The notes under the pieces were generated by a model. It saw nothing but the letters and a program-made list of their open reading frames with translations, had not been told where the DNA came from and searched no databases. The position numbers and the translations under genes were made by a program. Shown piece after piece: positions 59,911 through 64,000 of a stretch of DNA of 64,000 nucleotides. Numbering within the stretch: position 1 is the stretch's first letter; every line of letters starts with the position of its first letter. Origin of the DNA: Paenibacillus planticolens (GTDB lineage: Bacteria > Bacillota > Bacilli > Paenibacillales > NBRC-103111); NCBI RefSeq assembly GCF_013141725.1, contig NZ_WHNZ01000086.1:1-64000 (forward strand), given 5' to 3'.

Positions 59911-61005
59911 TTAACGGACAAGCCCGGTGCTTTCAATAACGATTTGTGTTTTAACTTGAAATTTGACGGATGAATAGACGGATTGCCAATGTTCCCAGTC
60001 GTCTTCTTGACCGAAATATTGGCTTAGGTAGTGAAGACCGAAGCCGTAGGGGTCAACATTGGCATCCCGGATTTTATAAAGCAGCTCTTCTGCCGTCTTG
60101 TTGACGGTTGTTTCAAGCCTTTTTTGGACTTCGCGGAGATTGGAGTTCAACACTTTGATCGGACTTTGCTCAATCATTCCGTTCATTTTGAGTGAATACA
60201 CGACTGTTGGAATTTCATCGTTTGTTATGGAAACATGTTTGGATATCCGTGAGACGTAGAAAGCCAACCGCTTCCCTTCGTAGTCAATGGGGATACCTGA
60301 ACGGCTGAACTCGTTCGCAGTCATGTTATAGAGGATGGTTTCCATCGGACTTAACCGAAGCTGTTCTTTCGTCTTGTTCAGTAAAGAAAGTTTCTCGACA
60401 ACGTAGGAATCGCCGTCAAAGCTGACGATGGGAAGGTAGGGATCGAGTCCCTTTTCTTTAAATCGGCGAAAATTATCGAATAAGTGTGCGGTTACGGTGT
60501 AGGGGGAAACCGTACCTTCTTTGCCGAAGGTTAAAAAGAAGGAATTGCCTGCCAACCTCTCCGTTGACGGATTTGCCTTTAACAGCTTATTTGCGTTCGG
60601 TTCCGCTAGGGCCATATAAGAAATCAGTTGAATGTCTCTTCTTCTGGCGAGCCAATTCAGCGGCTCCTCCATGGATTCCCTCACTAAGCTGTCTCCAAAC
60701 AAGAACACCCGGCAATGACCAAAATCGAGTTCTTTATCGACATGAGCTTTTATATTCCTAACCGCTTCCGCGATGCTTTTGGCTTCCAAATGTTCGATTT
60801 GGCTCTCTGCCATTCCCTCACCGACCTTAGAGGCTGGTATAGCTAGCCGAAGTGTGACGAGATAAGGATTTTCCTTTTTCCCGGTCCAATCCATGCCCAT
60901 AGCAACGACGAAGAATCTCTTATCAAGGTCCTTGAACCCGCATCCTCCCAGAGATAAACAAATAAACAGCAAAGAAACAGGCAGTAACAAAATCCTCATG
61001 CACAT
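59911..61005 (-). CDS. germination receptor lipoprotein subunit C, Ger(x)C family
   Basis: 364 residues; ATG 61005 behind AAGGAG, overlapping the B-subunit gene by 10 bp. Signal peptide with lipobox LGGC (Cys22). Family pattern: KRFFVVAMGMDWTG, SIAEAVRNIKAHVDKELDFGHCRVFLFGDSL, and a C-terminal VNKTAEELLYKIRDANVDPYGFG. Lipid-anchored on the outer face of the spore inner membrane. Followed by a small hairpin and T-tract at its stop. Confidence 0.92.
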   Translation of the reverse strand: MCMRILLLPVSLLFICLSLGGCGFKDLDKRFFVVAMGMDWTGKKENPYLVTLRLAIPASKVGEGMAESQIEHLEAKSIAEAVRNIKAHVDKELDFGHCRVFLFGDSLVRESMEEPLNWLARRRDIQLISYMALAEPNANKLLKANPSTERLAGNSFFLTFGKEGTVSPYTVTAHLFDNFRRFKEKGLDPYLPIVSFDGDSYVVEKLSLLNKTKEQLRLSPMETILYNMTANEFSRSGIPIDYEGKRLAFYVSRISKHVSITNDEIPTVVYSLKMNGMIEQSPIKVLNSNLREVQKRLETTVNKTAEELLYKIRDANVDPYGFGLHYLSQYFGQEDDWEHWQSVYSSVKFQVKTQIVIESTGLVR

Positions 61006-62105
61006 ACGTTCTCCTTCTTTTTCCTCCATACAAAATAGAGCATCATAAAGAGGAATAGGAATTCCATGAAAAACCGGGCAACGAGCCATGTCTCAGAAAT
61101 AACCTGGTTCATCTCTAGGCTCACAAATCGCATAAAGACGAAAGATAAGATCCCGGCACCTAACGCTAGCCATTTATTCATATTGGGAACCGGGTCCTCT
61201 TCTAAAGCCACAGAACGATTAATGGAATATCTGATCAACATGATGGTTGTATGCCATGTATTCATGACAAATAGCAGCGACAATCCAGTAAAGAGCAGCA
61301 AAAAGACAAATAAAACCCGATTAATGAATCCGTACTCCATAATCATGGAATCCGCTGTCATGCTCCAAAGGTAAACGTAATCTCCTACACCTACCGTACC
61401 ATGAAAACCGATGGGTACGAAGAAAGTAACCAATAAGAAGAAACACCCGAATAAAGGGACGATCCAGCGAAACCGAAAGCGAAACCCTTCAACATGCAAG
61501 CGATTCAAAAGAAAAAGGGAGAAATGGCCGGAAAACAAAAAGGTAGCTGAAGCCATGGATACGAAGGATGGCGGCTTGTTCACGTATCCGGCAACGTAAC
61601 GGACGGCATCCCAGTTAAAGCTATCATTAACAATGGCTTTGATCAGAAACAAAAGCAGCAATGGAGAGATGATCAGCATCATGATTTCATGGATAAACTG
61701 GACGGATCGGGTTGACCGGGAGCTTGCCCATACGCCAGCGCTAACCATGAGAAACAAATTTAAGTAAGGATTCATGTCCGGATAAAAGAACATTCGAACC
61801 GTCTCCGAAAAGGCGAAAATAACGATGGTTCCTGCCGGCAGCCAGATCAACAAACCAGCCATTAAGCTTAAGGTAACGGTAAGCCATCTGGGTATGTATC
61901 GATCGCATATTTCAGGAAAGCCCAGCCCGGGAAACTTCTCAAAAGAAGCCATCATCACGTAAGCGATCACGGAGCCAATCACCATTGCGATAAGCATGCC
62001 GGAAATTGCGCCTTGAAATCGATCCCTTATGAGCATTGTCGGCACGAACATCATAATGTTAATCATTCCAACATAGAGCACATGATAATAGGTATATCGA
62101 GACAT
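60996..62105 (-). CDS. germination receptor permease-like subunit B, GerAB family
   Basis: 369 residues, ten membrane helices of the APC-like fold. Opens with YYHVLYVGMINIMMFVPTMLIRDRF (the expected first helix). Three bases separate it from the A-subunit stop. The B subunit is where nutrient germinants are thought to bind. The germinant cannot be inferred. Confidence 0.92.
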   Translation of the reverse strand: MSRYTYYHVLYVGMINIMMFVPTMLIRDRFQGAISGMLIAMVIGSVIAYVMMASFEKFPGLGFPEICDRYIPRWLTVTLSLMAGLLIWLPAGTIVIFAFSETVRMFFYPDMNPYLNLFLMVSAGVWASSRSTRSVQFIHEIMMLIISPLLLLFLIKAIVNDSFNWDAVRYVAGYVNKPPSFVSMASATFLFSGHFSLFLLNRLHVEGFRFRFRWIVPLFGCFFLLVTFFVPIGFHGTVGVGDYVYLWSMTADSMIMEYGFINRVLFVFLLLFTGLSLLFVMNTWHTTIMLIRYSINRSVALEEDPVPNMNKWLALGAGILSFVFMRFVSLEMNQVISETWLVARFFMEFLFLFMMLYFVWRKKKENVCA

Positions 62106-62108
62106 GAC

Positions 62109-63446
62109 TTACTTTGTCCCCTTTCCATGATGATGCACCTTCGCCTCTAACTTCGGAATGTAGAGCGCTAAATAGGGTTGGCCAAAGCTTCGAAGATTGC
62201 ACCAATATACGATTAATGCAAAAAATGAAACGACGACCCCCAGCAATCCATAAAAAATGGAGACGATCACAAACAGGTATTTAATGAAACGCACGGAGTA
62301 ACCAAAGCCGTTGTTCGGGATAACAAAATTAGAGATGGCGACAACGGAAGTTACGATAATCATGATGCTGCTCACTAATCCCGCCTCTTGAATGGCTTGG
62401 CCGAGAATTAAACCGCCGACGGTTGTTGCCGTTGAACCGATGTAGCGCGGCAGACGAAGACTGGCCTCATTCAAGGCTTCAATCATAAAAAGCATAATAA
62501 AGACTTCGATGAAAGAAGGGTAGGGGACGACGACTCGGCTGCCGGCGATTGACAGTGTTAATTGAACCCGCAGCACCTCAGGATTATAAGAGACAATAGC
62601 GATGTAGAGAGCAGGCAAGGTAATAGTTAGCAGCATGGCAACATATCGGAGGATGACCAACGATTGGCTCATCCAGAATGATTCGTAGTCATCGTCCATC
62701 GCGTGAAGGAAGTCAAACAATCGAACAGGGAGCACAAGACCGAAGCGGCTTCCGTCTTGAAGGAGCGCTATTTTTCCGCGTTCGAGCATGATGGCGATCC
62801 GGTCGGGTCTTTCTGTCTGGAGAATGATCGGGAAAAACCGGTGCCTTTTCCCGGTTAGTGCTTGTAACAGCTGCCCGGCCGCACGGAGAATCTCGATTTG
62901 CAGCTTGCTAATCCGCTCGTTTAATACAGCAAGGACTTCTTCATTCACCAGATTTTTGTCATATAGCACACTTACGCGTGTTCTGGAGTTCTCACCTATG
63001 ATGTGCTGATCGACAGAAAGAGAGGGTACATTATAACGCAAACGTACAAGGCTGATGTTAAGATCCAAATCTTCAGTAAGTGCTGTCTGAGGACCTTGAA
63101 GAGAGGCCTCGATTTGAACGGAATCAGGCTTGTCCTGAAACTTCCTTTGCACATTGAAGCGGTAGACATTGTCTTCGATTTTGAATAAAAGTGTGCCATT
63201 GAGCAGCAGCTGCGTCCAATTTTCGGGATCATCAGCGATACCGAAGTTGGGATTGGAGTTGATCATGCGATCGAATTCTTCCGGATCGAAACAATAGGAA
63301 TATGGAATGAGCAGCCCATCTTTGATCGATGACTGGTCACAAAGCGCAGGAAAGTAAATAAGATCCATCTGGAGGTAACCGTTATCCAGCGTGTCATAAG
63401 AAAGATCGGATGGGTTATTAAGTTCAGCGCGGATTTGTTCGATCAT
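62109..63446 (-). CDS. germination receptor subunit A, GerAA/SpoVAF family
   Basis: 445 residues, on the short side for the family (usually about 480-500), with a reduced N-terminal cytoplasmic part. Core: GKIALLQDGSRFGLVLPVRLFDFLHAMDDDYESF, then membrane helices including VVVPYPSFIEVFIMLFMIEALNEASLRLPRYIG and GGLILGQAIQEAGLVSS in outline. First gene of the gerA-type operon, behind GGAGGGAATAGC. Confidence 0.92.
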   Translation of the reverse strand: MIEQIRAELNNPSDLSYDTLDNGYLQMDLIYFPALCDQSSIKDGLLIPYSYCFDPEEFDRMINSNPNFGIADDPENWTQLLLNGTLLFKIEDNVYRFNVQRKFQDKPDSVQIEASLQGPQTALTEDLDLNISLVRLRYNVPSLSVDQHIIGENSRTRVSVLYDKNLVNEEVLAVLNERISKLQIEILRAAGQLLQALTGKRHRFFPIILQTERPDRIAIMLERGKIALLQDGSRFGLVLPVRLFDFLHAMDDDYESFWMSQSLVILRYVAMLLTITLPALYIAIVSYNPEVLRVQLTLSIAGSRVVVPYPSFIEVFIMLFMIEALNEASLRLPRYIGSTATTVGGLILGQAIQEAGLVSSIMIIVTSVVAISNFVIPNNGFGYSVRFIKYLFVIVSIFYGLLGVVVSFFALIVYWCNLRSFGQPYLALYIPKLEAKVHHHGKGTK

Positions 63447-63514
63447 GCTATTCCCTCCAATTCCTCACTTTACCATTCGGTTTATCGTACCCTGGAAGTA
63501 AATGAACCATACGA

Positions 63515-63557
63515 GTAAAAGAAAAAGAAACAGCCCGATCGAAAGACCGCGCTGTTT
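63515..63557 (-). terminator. terminator of the partial transporter gene
   Basis: AAACAGCGCGGTC/GATCGGGCTGTTT stem on the minus strand, followed by CTTTTTCTTTTACTC. Separates the transporter from the germination operon. Confidence 0.8.
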
Positions 63558-63590
63558 GACCTGATCTGGAGGACACGTATTCCCACCGTA

Positions 63591-64000
63591 TTATAATAAG
63601 TATCGGACATAAATATAAATGCTGGCTAATGCAACGGAGAGCAGCATTAGGGGGAAGCCGTATTTCATAAAGGTTATGAATTTAATAGGATGACCTTCCT
63701 TAGCAGACAGCCCTGCTGCGATTAAATTGGCGCTGGCCCCAATTAATGTGCCATTTCCACCCAAGCATGCACCGAGAGCCAGACTCCACCATAGAGGTTC
63801 CAGGTTGTCTACGCCCATATTGCCCATTTCTTGAATCATCGGAATCATCGTCGCGACAAAAGGGATATTGTCTAAAAAAGCGGAAGCAATCGCACTAAGC
63901 CATAGAATTAGCATAGATGTAGCGATGGGATTGCCTCCGGTCAGTTCGATGGCTTGCGCGGCTAATTTGGAGATGATGCCGGTTTCCACAAGACCTGAGA
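63591..64000 (-). CDS. ArsB/NhaD-type ion transporter, C-terminal part (cut by window edge)
   Basis: The last 136 or so residues of a polytopic transporter; the frame stays open to the window end. The segment GGNPIATSMLILWLSAIASAFLDNIPFVATMIPMIQEMG and GACLGGNGTLIGASANLIAAGLSAKEGHPIKFITFMKYG in outline is the conserved second half of the ArsB/NhaD/CitM (ion transporter) superfamily. The ion cannot be told from this part. Upstream half lies outside the window. Confidence 0.88.
   Translation of the reverse strand, partial: SGLVETGIISKLAAQAIELTGGNPIATSMLILWLSAIASAFLDNIPFVATMIPMIQEMGNMGVDNLEPLWWSLALGACLGGNGTLIGASANLIAAGLSAKEGHPIKFITFMKYGFPLMLLSVALASIYIYVRYLL

Noticed and set aside
1..64000. Insertion sequences, prophage genes, integrases or attachment sites
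   Set aside because: No transposase, integrase or phage structural motif was found in any frame, and no tRNA gene is flanked by an obvious duplicated 3' end.

Overview
The window looks like the chromosome of a spore-forming Bacillota bacterium of the Paenibacillus type. It has frequent TTG/GTG starts behind strong AGGAGG ribosome sites. It also has several sporulation or germination genes (yyaC-like, a SpoIIM-family gene, a gerA-type operon), a c-di-AMP riboswitch in front of a cell-wall hydrolase, two dense tRNA clusters, and long non-coding repeat arrays between genes. The assignment rests on gene families and style, not on a database match.

Layout. 1-860: eight tRNA genes. 880-3340: a Fur-box promoter driving a DUF1450 protein, ferritin, a GyrI-like gene remnant, and a coiled-coil membrane protein with an AIM24-family protein. 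3440-3815: four more tRNAs and a terminator. 4260-9100: aldo/keto reductase, riboswitch plus NlpC/P60 hydrolase, glycosyltransferase, YyaC-like protein. 9130-10940: ABC exporter. 10990-11890: a repeat field. 12050-15190: a kinase-like phosphotransferase, a small secreted protein, a LysR regulator and a rhodanese.

15290-31712 is the most distinctive region: a Fur-controlled iron locus. An AraC regulator fused through a hydrophobic segment to a siderophore-binding domain is translationally coupled to a small LuxR-type HTH protein. A second Fur box precedes a diaminobutyrate aminotransferase, NIS synthetase, MFS exporter, two more NIS synthetases, an RraA-fold protein and an NtaA-type flavin monooxygenase. 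A third Fur box precedes a siderophore-binding lipoprotein and two FecCD permeases. No ATPase gene accompanies them. The order NIS-MFS-NIS-NIS-aldolase-like parallels sbnC-D-E-F-G of staphyloferrin B, but the precursor genes differ. I infer a citrate/diaminobutyrate-type carboxylate siderophore whose structure cannot be read from this sequence.

31740-32530: two further repeat families, including a 113-bp tandem array. 32580-39760: small membrane proteins, HAD phosphatase, signal peptidase II, topoisomerase III and a dCache-GGDEF diguanylate cyclase. 39880-46840: a membrane-protein/DUF4129/DUF4350/MoxR/DUF58 operon next to SpoIIM- and RDD-family genes. 46900-50450: an SDR oxidoreductase, a Dabb protein, and an AraC regulator divergent from a GH4 alpha-galactosidase. 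50870-53970: a hypothetical gene, a two-component system and a membrane-anchored cupredoxin. 54150-59900: DedA, thioredoxin-fold, MBL hydrolase, a Pro/Met/His-rich small membrane protein, a Gfo/Idh oxidoreductase and an XpaC/TelA pair. 59910-64000: a gerA-type operon and the 3' part of an ArsB/NhaD-type transporter cut by the window edge.
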